Assembly (NCBI GenBank): GCA_902729315.2
Contig: LR746281.1
Coordinates: forward strand, 3,098,501-3,162,500
Source of the DNA: Spirodela intermedia
Lineage: Eukaryota > Streptophyta > Magnoliopsida > Alismatales > Araceae
Length of the DNA stretch: 64,000 bases
Reading direction: 5' to 3'
The position numbers and the translations under genes were made by a program. Of this stretch, positions 45,104 to 56,995 are shown piece after piece. Below the pieces are notes generated by a model that did no database searches, was not told the origin of the DNA, and saw only the letters and a list, made by a program, of their open reading frames with translations. Every line of letters begins with the position of its first letter. The first letter of the stretch is position 1.

Positions 45104-48100
45104 CAGCCTATAATCACAATCTGGTATCTAGCATAGCAACCTATTTTGATACTGCAATCTGCCTCTCTGAGCAAGGCCTATTTATATTTTATCACAGGGT
45201 AGACTAAACTCCAAAGATCATAAACAAGGGGAAGACCACAAAGGATGTCAAGAAAATTCTCATTGGGATTTATTTTTTTTCAAAAGACCTCTTCGTCTTT
45301 TGGATCCTTGAACCAGGGTAAAAGGACATATTAGAAGGAGCTTCTCCGGTAGACATATCAAAAATATCCCTTGTTTCCCTTCAGATTAAGTCTATGATCT
45401 TATCGAAAGAGCTATCTTGTTTTGAAGTGAATGTGACGATTAAGTCGTAAACAGGAAATGATTTCTATAAAAAAACCATATTTAAGATAGCAAAGGGCTC
45501 AGAAAAGCAATTCAGACCAGGAAACTGAAAAATACGATCCCTGATCTTCCACCATTCTCTCTATTCCCAAACGCTCACACTTGAGGCGTCCAAAACTCTG
45601 GCTAGCGGTTGCCACCATATCAATGGATGCCATGGTAGAGCATCCAGGAAATAAACAGTAGATAAATAGTGTTTTAAAACAAATATGGATCAAATCCGAT
45701 TACTAATTGTGGAAGAGGAGCCAAAGGAGACTGGTTTAATGTTTAGACAGATAATTTGAGATAAAATTTATTCGTCATCTAATTTGCACAGGGTAAGACA
45801 CCTCAAAAAACGACTGATATTCATTAGTAATGCTGAAGGCAACATAGCCAGCCCAAATCATTCTATTGAGGGTAAGCGTCAAGCTGCTGTGAATGAAATC
45901 ATGAACCGCAATATATAATTGAAAATGATGTTGAACATATGGGTCCAAGTAACCATCTAGATCCGAAAGAGTAATGTAAATATGGTAAGAGAGGCACCAA
46001 ACAGTGGGATAGAGAATTGTTGACATTAAAAGAAAAAAATTGAAGCATGAAACTGAACTTCTTAGAGAAATTACGTCCTCATCAAGATTACCATAAATGG
46101 AGAACATGAAAAGCAAGCCGCAGTAAACAAAATGATCTGCTGTCCTGTTCATCCTATTAAACAATCAACTCTCAATGAGTTGTATTCTGAAATACCCTAA
46201 AGTAAGCATTACCTCAATATTCCAAATCACCGATGTCTCGTTCCCATACAATCCGAGTTGCACCTTAAGTGCAACCATTTCGAATTTTGACTATTCCATT
46301 ATTGCAGAAAAGTAGGAAAAAAAATGTCAACTCACAAATCGTACAGAACTAACCACACTCACAAGGTCCCATCTGACATCGATAAATAATTTTTTTGCGA
46401 ACCTACTCAATATCAAATCATACACACAGCAGGCTGAATTGCAGTATGCATACCACTATTCAGTGAGCAGATAAAACTACTTATAAACTAAATCCAGGAT
46501 GCCAATGACGAATTCAGTCCGTTAATGGCTTCAAATGAGGAACTTGACGTTACCACTAGATACATTTCCTTCTACTGTAAAAAATCACCCAAAGGGCAAA
46601 AATTATTATCTGCTGGTTCGAAACTACAATAACAGACTGCGAAATGGGAATGGACCCTAGGTCAGCCAAATAATCCCAATTAATTCAGGCCTGTACATCT
46701 CCAATAGTATGCAAATATAGATCTGTTTAAATGCAGCTCTGAAATGCAAAATGAGTAAGAATGCTAAAAGATCAAGCAAGAAAAAGAAAAGTCCAACTAA
46801 ATTTGTATTCATACATTACTTAAATAAGAATTACCAGTTTGACATAGTCTTTATCATATTATCGAGCTGCTCATGCTTCAAATCTCTTCCTGCAGCGAAT
46901 TGAACCTGAACAGAACCCAAAATCGAGGTAACTAGAAAGCCATTCAATGACATATGACACGGTACTCAAAGATGTCTAAATACAATCTTCGGATAAAATA
47001 AAGCATAGTAATAAATTGATTGGACGCGTTCAAAACCCAGCAAATCCTACCTCAAAGCACCTGCGCAACTGATCCAGCTTCCCTCTAACAATGCCCTGCA
47101 ATAAAAGGCGAGATGAGGACGAGTAAGGACATTTCAACATATTCCAGTTTATATGGTAATATAAAATGATACTTTCGTCATGTGAACATAAGATTCGCCA
47201 AAGCAAATTCTATTTTCACACAAAAAAATCCACATAAAACAGGGAAACGCCCCCCTCCAACCCCAGAGTGATACGAGACCTTCACATACAGAAGATTTAA
47301 ATATTGCCTTCAGTGGTTCCTAGTAAAAATATTCCAGACAAAAAACTAATCTCCCAGAGTACATCACGCAGCTACATAAACCATGAAGAGTATAGTCAAC
47401 AGCTGAGAAAGAAAAGCCACTTACTGCATACATACACTCATTTATGAGAAAGTCTTCGAGCTCACGTACATTCGAAACATCTAGTTCCCGCATCAACTGA
47501 TCATATGGAAGTATCTGCCATGATCAAATGCGGTTGTGGAGTAAGCATATAGCGGTACAATGCATACTACAGGAAACAAATATTATAAAGTTGTATTAAA
47601 CGGGAAGATAGCATATCACAGATTCCATAGATAAAAGGATACCGAGGACAAGGAAAACTTCTCAATCAAGATCTTAAGATAACAGAACAACCACAGTATA
47701 AAGTTAGATATTCTTTTACCTTCCAAATCATTTTTTCTTAGAAAACTGACAAATCAGAACACAATCACACTCTGAAGTGTAGGATTATCTATGCGACTTA
47801 AATTATTACTATCCTTGAAATACAAAGGTATGATGCTTAATTTTAATCAAATCATTTTTTCTTCTGACAAAAGACTGACAGAGAAAATGCAATCGTCCTG
47901 TCGTATTAAACACGACTGGAGAAGCTTTTGTTGATTCGTTTGGATAACTTGACAGGGGAAAACATAGTTGCTTTTGTCACCATCTTATTTCCACTTATAT
48001 CCACAAAGGATAAGCAAGATGCGATGAAGATCTCAGGAATATGGCATACATTATGATTGGCATAAATTTCTACAATGTAGTAATAGGTACTTGATTAAAT

Positions 48101-51100
48101 TAATGTCAGACGAGAAACTAGGAAAAGCTATCTTCCATGTAGTTTACCTAAAAGCCAACAAAACAATTGAAATGGGACAGATGGACTTACCCCCTACTCT
48201 AGGTCTCAGATGGGGCCCTTTCGAAGCAAGTTAGCATTGGTTCAATTAACAGCCAGGAAGGATCAAGAACAGTACTAACCAATCCCAACTGTGACCTTTT
48301 TGTAATAGAGAACCAACGTGAGTGAAAAAACAGGACAATCTAATTGAGTTGGATTTACAGACGAGTTAGGCGCAGCCAATAGGCTCGAGATTTCAGCACC
48401 ATGAAATCTCAATTCAGGGTTGGTAACATTGCTTTAAGAATTAGCTGATCCTATCCAGGTTAGCTAATATCCTATCGTTTTCTGGCCATACATCCACCCA
48501 TCTCACATCGCTAGTCTATGGAACGATAGAATAAGCTCACCCCAAATAAGGATCAAACAAATCAACATTCATTGTCAGGTATGCAAGGTAGATGATGGCC
48601 TTCAACATCTTCCCAAAACAGTATCAACCCACAGCACAAAACTAGAAACATAAATAATGGCAGGAAAAAGACTTAATAATAAAAAGAACCCACAATAGAC
48701 CAAGGCCCACACGACAGGACAGATGTTCAGGGACAGCAAGCACAACGAAATGATTCTTTGACAGCCTCTAGGCTTGTACCTTTTCAACAAAAGACATTGG
48801 ACGTGAACAAGCAATAAAGACATTGGAGGGAAGATGGAAGCTTCCTCTCAGGCAGACCAAGAGAAAGCAAGTGACAGTCTACAGGTCAAGGAGTGGAAGA
48901 AGGTGACGGTTGCAAAGGTTTGCTCAAAGGTCCAGGATCACAGTAATAGATCACAATCTTTTGGGTAATGTTCAACAATTAACTACAAATCTTTTGTGTG
49001 ATGCACATATGAGGAAAGAATATCTGATGATAGAAGATATCATAGGCGATGAGGTTTGATTACCGCATCATATACTTTACACAATTTAACGTGGGGAATA
49101 AAAGGAAATTTTAGGGAGTCCACAGGCGAAATAAGATTCCCATGCAAGATGCATCATTACGACCCCTGATCTACACGGTGAAAATTAGGTCAATTGGCAC
49201 AGTGAAGGGGAACAAGACTTCCGCTTTTGGCAGAACAAAATTGTGCCACCGAAATAGGCAAGGATCAGATTATGAACCAGAAAAGATTGTTGATCACGGG
49301 CTCTTATCGCATGAGGTTGTCGATGGTTCCCAGAGATACTAGGGCAACAAAACTTCCATTAATATTTTATGCAATCCATTCATTAACTCGTTGTTGTAGA
49401 TGTAATGTAGGGTCAGAAAAATCTACATGGAATATTGTCTTCAGTAGCAATCCATGTACAAGTAGGCATACGAGACCTGATAAACATATCCACGAAAAAA
49501 TAACTAAGTCACACATCTCCCAGCTCTTTTCTTGGTTGATCATTGTGATTGGGATAAACACTCACACCCAAAATGAGAGAGTGGATCGCCATAACCTTTC
49601 CAGAAAAGTTTCAGGGAAGCACGATTTACGTTTTGTTGGTTTCATTTCAATTTTAGAGAGAAAAAAAATTCACAAAGAAATAACGGAGAACTAATGGATA
49701 CATGCTCTAGGCTGGGCTATAACTGGAAATCATCCTTCAACCTTTTCTACCCCTTTCTAACAAATAAACCAGAAAGTGGTTATGATTTTGGCATACTTTT
49801 AAAGACTCCACTTTCTATGCCCAAGAAGACAACATATGGAACGTTATATAAGTACCTTGTTAGTCTCTGCCAATGTTAGAACACTAAGTTGTTTTAGCTT
49901 GAGAACTTGTGCTGGTACCAATATTGGAAGACGGCCTGCATTACCTATATCAATTGAATCTCATGTAAACATTCGAGGTGAAAAAGAGTCAAAATAGCAT
50001 CAGAAACATATGATTCTCAAATATGAAACAAGAAACAATATATTAATGGATATGATTCACTATGAATCTTCTGCAATGCATCTACACATACATCCTAATG
50101 GAATCTAAATAATTCACAGTAAGGGTGTTATGCGAGGGTAATGGAATTTAGATCACGGCACAAAGTTAGGCTGAGAACATAATCATAATGTTCATTATCC
50201 AACCAAATGCAGAAGAGGAGATGAGTGGATACTGCAGTTTTTCCGAGAAGAAGGTTTATTGTTTGGCTGAGGGGAAATAGACAGGATTTGGGCCGTAGCT
50301 TAACTTCTCTTATCCTTCCTGATACAGATGCCGTCTCTACTCTCGAGAGGAATCCAGCTTTATTCCTCACAGGTTCAAGATACTAGAAACTACCCAACAT
50401 CCAATTTGAACAAGTATTTTATGAAGTTCCGTTTGGAGGTGTTTAAAGAGGTAGCCACTACCAATAAATCTGTTCAGCATTTCCCTCTGTCAGTCATAAC
50501 TTTTACATGAACTAAAGCCAAAGTCCTTTCCCTAAAATTGGTATGACAGGTTGTAATCTACTCATCCCCCTCTCTTCTCCTCGTGGTAGAGAATGAAGAG
50601 ATTGACTGCACAGAAGGTTTAACTTTCTTGTTCATGCTTTCAGCAACATATTGCCTAGCAGAGAGAAAGAAATACATTGGATCTTGCTAACTCCATAGTC
50701 GATTACCATGCTTATTAACTTCAGATTTTATGTTCACCACATCAATCAAAGGAAGAAATACTTGGTAGCAATCCATCAATCGATTACAAACAGACGGTGA
50801 AAAGGCAGCTCGAGCATAATGGACTTAACCACATGTGCAATTCGGAAAAATAAGATAGGTTTTGGACTTCCAAGGTAATAATCTCCATGAAAATCAGCCA
50901 AGTAGAACGGGAAAATAAGGATTAGACAGCAGCTTTGTACTGGGTCGTCTCATCCAAAACCAAGGAAGACTCTTGCCATGTCACAAGCTAACTATTGGCC
51001 ATCATCAAGAAGTCATCAATAACCACCTTTCTATACACAATCAAATATACCCTATTCACCCTTTGAAATGAAAAAAGGGAACACAACCTCGTTTTCTATT

Positions 51101-54100
51101 GAATCACACTAGATGAGGAATACCACTGCTACGTACTAACACACAAGAACAGCTGAAAGATGCCAGAAAAATTTAAAAATTCAACAACGAATTCCATAGT
51201 TCTTCGTTCTTTAGTTCATCCTGATATTTATTTTCCCCTTTATCATTCAGGAAAGACAAGAATATGTTAGGATGACAAAGTAATATAGAATTTCCCATAG
51301 ATTTAAACCCATAGCTGATAATACAAATCGAATAGAAACTTTCTGTTTCCTACTCAAATATATTCGCTTTTCTGTCAATATATCATTCTGATTTTCCTCC
51401 CCAACCTAATATTATGGTGCTGGTATGGTAATGGCCCAAGTCGGAATGGTAGTAAATGCTAGGACTTGGAAACACTTGATTAACTACAGTATTGTAAAAT
51501 CCATTTACTGTAAGGGTTCAAAGGGATTTCATTAGAGGAGTGTCTCCAATAAATACTCTTTGTTCTTTCTTATCTCCAATGATTTTTCAAATTAATCAAA
51601 TGAATGATAGTTACGACTGAAATGATCGAAAAAGTACCTTCAATTTGAATGCAAGAATTATGCTGTTATGCAGGAGTCCTCCCATAGCTCTTATAGAAGA
51701 GAAAAACATCTGCCAAGAAGTTGCTAATTCAACCCAATATATTCCCCAATAATTGATATAATTGCTACAGTTCGTTATGAACATGTCATGTATTCCAACT
51801 TTTATTTGTTGGGTACAAGGCCAGAATAAAATGAATTAAAGGGAAATGATGACAAAGGGCATGCACATGCTGTCAAACGCAGAAGATAACTCACACTTTC
51901 CTATGATTCACAGTTAATCAAAGAAAGAATAGTTGATCAATGACCTGCGCCAGAAAAATAATAGCAGGGAAATCAACCCTTCCCAAAAAATAATTTGAAA
52001 TGAAAACAAGGAACCAAACTTCAAACACCAGAAACAAAAAGGAAAATCCTCCAATATAACACGCAGACCCTCTAAAAAGACGAGGAAGAAGGAAAAAAAA
52101 GAAACCAAATTACAAGATAAAACAACGGTAAGACGAGAACGAAAAATTGTCATAAAAGGGAAAAGAATGCTTCTTCCACGAACTTTTTTTCTCCCACATC
52201 CTATGAATCAGATAAAACAAGCCTAAATAGGGTCAATCAACATTAGAGCGCCAAAAGCCAAACTCAATATGTCTTATTTGGGCCTAAACCGTTCTGAATG
52301 AAAAATATTCTAGACGTATATCAGAGTGGCCAATTCTACAATGTTTACTAATTGCAACTATATGGCCCAATTTCGTGATTAAGAAATCAAAAACTCTTTA
52401 TTGCTTCCACAAAATAGGGCCCCTTGATAATTGAAGCACCTATAAATCTCCCTCCAACAAGCCAGGATGACCTACATAATAGTGTCCTTAGTTCTCCAGC
52501 TCCTGGTTCACTCACCTCCAACTAAACGATCTGAATCCGAATGGTTCATACTGGCATCAAAAGACGTCTCAAACCTGTTCATGTTTAGGCTGCAAGAGTT
52601 ATGCCACCCTCAAGGACACCTCACTTTTCATTTCCAATTCTACATTTCAACTTTTTTCTGTCATTTTACGATTTAAATAGTCTGCATTTCTGTTCTGCAA
52701 GAGTTTCTATGACCTCTTAAGATTCTACATGTTCACATTTATTTGACTTCCAGAATTTTATACTTTTTAAGTTTTTAAACTGCCCAGCATGAAGCTTCGG
52801 ACAGTACCATGTACCAAGTATTTACACGGACGGGCTGATTATTAAAAGTAAATCGAGAAACATAGTAGGGGAAAAGCTGCCACATAATCAGATTTTCTAA
52901 ACAAATATACATCTTTTTTGACCATCAAAGGACCTGAGGACGTATTCAAACCGTGCCTATGTAACTGGCCGCAGCTAGCAAATACAAGAACAAAAGACAT
53001 TCTGCCATTTGATAACGTGTAAATTGGCAATGGAGTCCCAACACCTAAAAATATAATACCTGAACAGAAATTCTGCCTGAGCAAAGGAAACATAAAATGT
53101 TGAACAGAGTATACGAAACTCATAATCATGGTAGAGTATGATAAATTGCATCCAAAAGTATCTATGAATGGAAATTTTCTGAGAAAACTGCAACAGCAAC
53201 GCTTCTAAAGCACAAAAAAGCTACAGTGCTTATGCGAAAATAGAATAGTATGCAACTGCACCCAGAAAATATTCATGGTAGCTCGCCTAAGATAACAATG
53301 CTGCGTAAAGATTTAATTTGATGTGTCCCATCTACTTCTCATGTTGTACAGTAGTTGGTGATAAACAGAACCATGACGGGTAAAACATTGAATAAATATA
53401 CGAAGTCAATTCTGAGCCTTGCAAGTTCATCACACTATGTGCTTACACTGAAGTGGAAAGAAGAGGATACAAACTATTCCAAGGATAGTTTGTATCCAGA
53501 AAATAATAGAGAGGTCCTTCGCAGATTTGATGTGTCCCATCTACTTCTCAGATTTTGATTTTCTAGCCCCTATAGAAAATCAAAAATATTCCAAGCCCTA
53601 GAGAAAAAAATCAAAATTACAGAGCAAGCACAAAAGGGCCTGTGCAGGTTATTTATGGTATGTGAACACAAACATCATAGACCAAAAACTATGCCATGAC
53701 AGGAGAGCTTGTTCACAGTTGGTAGGGTAAAATCTGGGGAACTGGTAGTTGCAAGCCAGCCCCTCTTTCATCAACACTCTAAGCGGTAGCAAAATTATGA
53801 TCAAAATCATAGGAATCATCATATGGAAGGCGGCCTCACAAAATAAAGTATAGACAATATCAGCGTTTGTTCAGGAAAAATGAGCAACAGAGAAATCCAT
53901 ATAAATTTCTTCTGGCAGGTGTTGAGCATCATTCCGAAAAGAAGAGCTCCAATCAGAAAAATAGAACAGGGTTCATTGGAAACAAGAAATCAGTAGAAGG
54001 AAAAGAACATGGACCTAAAAAAGTTCACGTTTACATACAGTATTCTTTTCTAGACAATGAATCTATGGATTTGATGGTAAAGCACGTGTCACTACAATTT

Positions 54101-55318
54101 TTTTCCTCCAACATAACTTCCGAAATGGGACAAAAAATGCCTTTTCCACGCATTGGAAAGAACATATTCCCGTAGTGACTCCCAAGATAATTGATCCTAG
54201 TGCACAACAAAGTTTAGATTCCTGGTCAACACCCAGTCCCTAAACAAAGAATTTGACCAGCACAAGGATCTTTGTTTGCCATTCGACCACAATCTAACAA
54301 CAAGTTTGGCCAAAAATCACAGTAAATACATAAATTACCATAAAGAACAGGTTCTTCTTTTAAAAAATTAAATAATAGACTTAGACATTCGGCATGTTAC
54401 TGTATTCACATCTTTTTCTAGCTTTAAGTGTCATGAACATATCTGTGAATTTATCAGGCTAGCACAAAGTCCTTGATCAAGATCAACCGGAAGGTGGTCA
54501 CCATAAACCAGAACTTCCCACAGAGATGTACATTGAATGCTGTACTTACTTTTGTATTCACTCCAAGTTCCATATGCAAACAAGCGAAGTACCTCAAGAG
54601 ATGATGAGTACGAAGTCCTCTCGAGCTGCATTTTGTTAAAATATCAGGAAGGCAAAAAGAGACAGGCAGCAGTGTTGGCACCATGATTACATCAGAGTTC
54701 GTAGCAAACATGATCAATTCAACGAAAGGATACACCCCGGAGAAATACAGATTATATTGGACGGCCGTTGCATGGCAGAAAAAAACACAGCCATCAATCA
54801 GGGGTAGAACTTAGAACGAACGCAAATACCATAGTGAAACAGAATCCAGAACAAAGACAATATGGATAAAATTTATGTCAAAATGAAAAAAAATAAAGTA
54901 ATGCTCCCCTCTTCATCCCCATTTCCCGGACCAAAATAAGTTTAAAAAAGACCTAAAAAGGGATAACAAAAGGCCGGAAAAAAAAGCGAAAAATACTACT
55001 CACCAAAGCACCAACGGCGTGGTTCTATGAGGAATGACAAGCAGAGTCCAGGAAAACAACAGAGCTTAATGGCATCCTACCCCCGCGTGGTAGACAAGGA
55101 CTGCGCGGAGTTCGGGAAGAAATAAACGAGAAAAGGAGACAGATTACCTCGGCGAGAGAGGGAACTGAGAGGATCTCGGAGAAGGCAAACAGAGAGGGAT
55201 GGCTAGTGGCCTCAGTGACTAGGGCGGCGAGAAACGGTGCCCCCGCCGCGCCATCGAGGTTCCGCGCCTTCTTCACGAAGTGATCGATCAGCTCCGCCTG
55301 CTTCTGCTCGATATCCAT
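43395..55318 (-). CDS. CSN7: COP9 signalosome subunit 7 (CSN7), nine coding exons, complete
   Basis: CSN7 (FUSCA5 in Arabidopsis) is a PCI-domain subunit of the COP9 signalosome, which removes NEDD8/RUB1 from cullins and so controls SCF-type ubiquitin ligases and light-regulated development. Coding exons: 55318-55148 (MDIEQKQAELIDHFVKKA), 54625-54550 (VLRLFAYGTWSEYK), 49944-49856 (AQVLKLKQLSVLTLAE), 47514-47425 (RELDVSNVRELEDFLINEC), 47095-47051 (GIVRGKLDQLRRCFE), 46905-46835 (QFAAGRDLKHEQLDNM), 44749-44617 (QDKIKWADMMSEEHKKHRK), 44029-43938 (GGVMDYEEDRARPK) and 43425-43395 (RRHPMREQH, stop). All junctions have GT..AG and matching phases. The product is 265 residues, against about 260 for Arabidopsis CSN7, and is collinear along its length, with the PCI/winged-helix part in the middle and the family's PKRRRHP tail. 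Introns reach 4.6 kb (intron 2), 2.3 kb (3) and 2.1 kb (6). No break is seen, so it is probably functional. Confidence 0.95.
43541..43612. repeat. Compound (TA)n/(GATA)/(GA)n microsatellite in CSN7 intron 8
   Basis: Alternating TA and GATA units followed by about 24 bp of GA, in the 512-bp intron before the tiny last CSN7 exon. Confidence 0.9.
44750..46834 (-). other. CSN7 intron 6
   Basis: A 2.1-kb intron with (GA)n tracts at 45,049-45,102. The minus frame at 45,775-46,164 (129 codons) has hydrophobic stretches but no recognised domain and no splice support; I treat it as chance. Confidence 0.6.
47515..49855 (-). other. CSN7 intron 3
   Basis: A 2.3-kb intron. Open frames on either strand (for example 48,602-48,823 minus and 49,227-49,694 plus) lack domains and, at their right end, overlap the region of the next CSN7 exon. 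Nothing else seen. Confidence 0.6.
49945..54549 (-). other. CSN7 intron 2 (4.6 kb)
   Basis: The largest intron of the gene. It contains only short frames with no recognisable product (51,914-52,153; 52,842-53,129; 53,867-54,175). The phrase GATTTGATGTGTCCCATCTACTTCTCA occurs near 53,314 (slightly changed) and 53,523, suggesting a local duplication. No transposon termini recognised. Confidence 0.55.
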
Positions 55319-56800
55319 CGCCAAACTGAAGCCGTCCACCACGCTCAAACCTCTCCCTCTCTCCTTCCTCTCCCCCCCTCCTCTATTTCCGTGCCCTCTC
55401 ACGCCGACAATCTGCTCCGGCAGAGGATCCTCACGTTCCTTTGCCCTCGTGCGCCGCCGCCAAGAACATCACCCCTCCCTCAAAATATAATATCGTGAAA
55501 AACAGCCTTGATTTTTAATAAAATACATACAAAAGTCAACGCGCCGAATTGGGACGCGCCTACATCATCTCAGATATGCACCCTTAAATATTTGTTCCCC
55601 CACCAGTCTTAGGCCCATTATTTCCTCTCCTAGTATAAGTCAACAGGGATCCTCCGGTCAACCATCTCGAAGGTTGACTTACTCCTTTGCCCAAAAAACT
55701 TATCTAAACTCCCCAACACTAATAATCTCAATGTACAAACATCCACTAGATTGCATGGGCCAAATTAAGAAAGAAAAATTTAGCATGATTTGATTTTTTA
55801 TTCAATAAAGTGTGTATCAACCAAATGTGACCAATGATTTTGCAAAGTTCAATAGATTGCCCATTCTTATCATTGGAATTCAACCCATGGTCTAATATAT
55901 TATTAGTAAGTTGACTTTAAGTTAATATATTCATGGGAAAAATTCCAAAAAAATAATAAAATATTTTTTAAAAAAATGAGACAAACAATAACCCACATTA
56001 TTTTTTGACTTGAAAAAATACAAAAAGTGTACAATGTGTATAGCATCTTCTCTCACAAGTAGTGGAGCTTGTCTCCCATAAGAAGTTGACTTTTAGATTA
56101 TTAGAACCATATGTCCCATTTGTGAGTTGACTTTAGACTTGTAGGAGCATATATTCCATTGGAAGTTGACTTTTACGCTGTTAGAGGCATACTCCATTAC
56201 TAATAATGGTTCCCAAGTCATTGATAGAAAATAAGCTAAAAGCAAACACATGTTTCAGAGGCGCTCTCAACCTTTTTCCTTCAGATTGTTTGTTCCTAAG
56301 GGATGTGGTAAGTGGTAGCAATCTTACATGGGCCATTATAATGTGATTATTTTATCCACGTGATAGCTTATTAGTTGGCATTAGTCCCTACGTTATAATT
56401 GAACAAGGTAAGAGAGACTTAGAGAGAGATAGAGAGAGAGAGTTTTGACTGTATTTCCAAAAAAGCATGATGGTTATCACAAACTTGATTATAATGCATT
56501 TATTTTTTTCTTAGATATATGGGATGATTTTTTATAAAAAGAATTTATATGGGTTTTGGTTAAATTCCAGGCATTAAAATAATATTTTAAAATAATTAAT
56601 AATAAATAGCGTCTTTATTATTAATTGGCAGAAAGAGAAAAATGCCCGGTGCCCAGGTGATTCCGTCAAGACCAAATCATTAGTCAGTCTTTTTTGCTAC
56701 TATTTAAATCTTATTTTTATACCTCGTGCTTTTCATATTATTGGTATTAATCTTATTTTTCTATTCTTTATAATTAGATTTCGACGAGGGCGGACAGGCT
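55319..56800. promoter_or_regulatory. Head-to-head upstream region of CSN7 and the CPP1-like gene
   Basis: CSN7 reads left and the CPP1-like gene reads right, so this ~1.5 kb holds both promoters. The CSN7-proximal part (55,319-55,480) is CT-rich in the leader direction. Several TTGAC/GTCAA cores occur at 55,533-55,680, and a three-unit tandem repeat with TTGAC lies at 56,082-56,200. No clear TATA box for either gene, as is common for housekeeping genes. Confidence 0.5.
56082..56200. repeat. Three ~40-bp tandem repeats, each with a TTGAC core
   Basis: Units begin AAGTTGACTTTTAGA, GAGTTGACTTTAGAC and AAGTTGACTTTTACG, and each continues with a TTAGA/GTAGG stretch and CATAT..TCCATT. The TTGAC cores sit at 56086-56090, 56127-56131 and 56166-56170, a spacing of 41 and 39 bp. 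A fainter partial unit precedes them near 56,055. Confidence 0.75.
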
Positions 56801-56809
56801 GATTTCGTT

Positions 56810-56995
56810 GTGCCCATGAGGAGTCACGAGGGAAGCGGTTCGCGCTCGACCCGGTCCGGGTTGAACATTTCTTCCCCATTTTTTAAGAAAAAGAAGCCGG
56901 CCGAGCCTGTGCTACTCCGGCGCTCGTCTCTCGCTTCTCTCGCTCCGTCGCATCTTATCGGCCGACCTCGACCACCGCCATCGTCGCCGCAGTAA
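56810..56995 (+). promoter_or_regulatory. Upstream open frame in the CPP1-like leader exon
   Basis: ATGs at 56810 and 56816 open a Ser/Arg/Pro-rich frame that runs into the leader intron. After splicing it is out of frame with the main ATG and would pass it, stopping about 80 nt inside. It matters only if transcription starts upstream of 56,810; the CT-rich stretch near 56,925-56,950 could instead be the true start region. Confidence 0.4.

Noticed and set aside
45775-46164. 129-codon minus-strand open frame in CSN7 intron 6
   Set aside because: No domain, no splice or start context, and it lies wholly between two confirmed CSN7 exons.
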